This document shows positions 23,946-24,047 of a stretch of DNA of 24,047 nucleotides, piece by piece. A program made the position numbers and the translations under genes. How positions within the stretch are numbered: position 1 is the first letter of the stretch; every line of letters begins with the position of its first letter. Source of the stretch: Oscillospiraceae bacterium (lineage in GTDB: Bacteria > Bacillota > Clostridia > Oscillospirales > Oscillospiraceae); NCBI GenBank assembly GCA_017624645.1, contig JAGAMQ010000077.1:1-24047 (forward strand). Direction: 5' to 3'. The notes below the pieces were generated by a model that did no database searches, had not been told where the DNA came from, and was given only the letters and a program-made list of their open reading frames with translations.

Positions 23946-24047
23946 TTATCCTCTTTTTCCCAGCTGCCAAAATGCCACCGCACTGGCAGCTGCCACATTC
24001 AAAGAATCCACCCCGTGATACATTGGGATCTTTACCGTGTAGTCACA
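23946..24047 (-). CDS. TrmH/SpoU-family RNA methyltransferase (C-terminal end only)
   Basis: The minus strand at the window edge encodes 33 residues ending at a TAA (23946-23948). VKIPMYHGVDSLNVAAASAV is the diagnostic motif 3 of SpoU/TrmH 2'-O-ribose methyltransferases (I-P-M-x-G-x-x-x-S-L-N-V), which forms part of the knotted SAM-binding site. The gene begins outside the window. Whether it modifies 23S rRNA or tRNA cannot be told from this piece. Confidence 0.88.
   Translation of the reverse strand, partial: CDYTVKIPMYHGVDSLNVAAASAVAFWQLGKRG

Noticed and set aside
1..24047. tRNA or rRNA genes, CRISPR arrays, prophage or full insertion sequences.
   Set aside because: I saw no cloverleaf genes, regularly spaced direct repeats, integrases or transposases on either strand.

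Overview
The window looks like a chromosome segment of a Gram-positive, gut-type Clostridia, probably Oscillospirales/Ruminococcaceae. The reasons are moderately high GC (34-36 of 60 bases in two hand-counted stretches of the better-adapted genes), consensus TTGACA-N17-TATAAT promoters, strong GGAGG ribosome binding sites, one lipoprotein signal with a lipobox, and typical Firmicutes gene families (xpt, azlCD, a HisJ-type PHP phosphatase, a tryptophan/tyrosine-type ABC importer). Genus cannot be read from the sequence with confidence.

Region 1 (1-15122, plus strand) is the 3' part of a large surface-polysaccharide operon whose beginning lies outside the window. In order: the C-terminal part of a nucleotidyltransferase/PLP-aminotransferase fusion, an opine-dehydrogenase-like protein, a Caps_synth glycosyltransferase, a Wzz-type chain-length protein with a degenerate kinase-like tail, a Wzy-type polymerase, two family 2 glycosyltransferases, a broken CatB-like acetyltransferase remnant, a third, AT-rich family 2 glycosyltransferase, fdtA and fdtB (dTDP-3-amino-3,6-dideoxygalactose synthesis), an acyltransferase-3 membrane protein, a Wzx flippase, a GNAT acetyltransferase and glf (UDP-galactofuranose). 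Together they describe a Wzx/Wzy-dependent polysaccharide predicted to contain galactofuranose and an N-acylated amino sugar, with possible opine-like and nucleotide-activated amino-phosphate decorations. A perfect 20-bp stem hairpin ends the operon.

Region 2 (15121-17912) holds a minus-strand pair, flavin reductase then gpsA, and a plus-strand pair azlC-azlD. They diverge from back-to-back promoters whose -35 boxes are 11 bp apart.

Region 3 (17913-20745, minus) is a three-gene ABC importer (lipoprotein, permease, ATPase) of the TrpXYZ/CD0873 type, with a strong promoter and a hairpin after the lipoprotein gene.

Region 4 (20746-24047) carries a minus-strand HisJ-like PHP phosphatase; an orphan 114-aa protein with its own promoter, a leader containing an intrinsic terminator, and its own 3' terminator; xpt with a downstream alpha/beta hydrolase gene broken by one extra C in a C7 run; a 93-bp palindromic repeat element; and the last 33 codons of a minus-strand TrmH/SpoU RNA methyltransferase.

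The most interesting items are the nucleotidyltransferase-PLP fusion next to an opine-dehydrogenase homologue, the attenuator-like leader before the orphan gene, the C7 frameshift, and the broken acetyltransferase next to an AT-rich glycosyltransferase.
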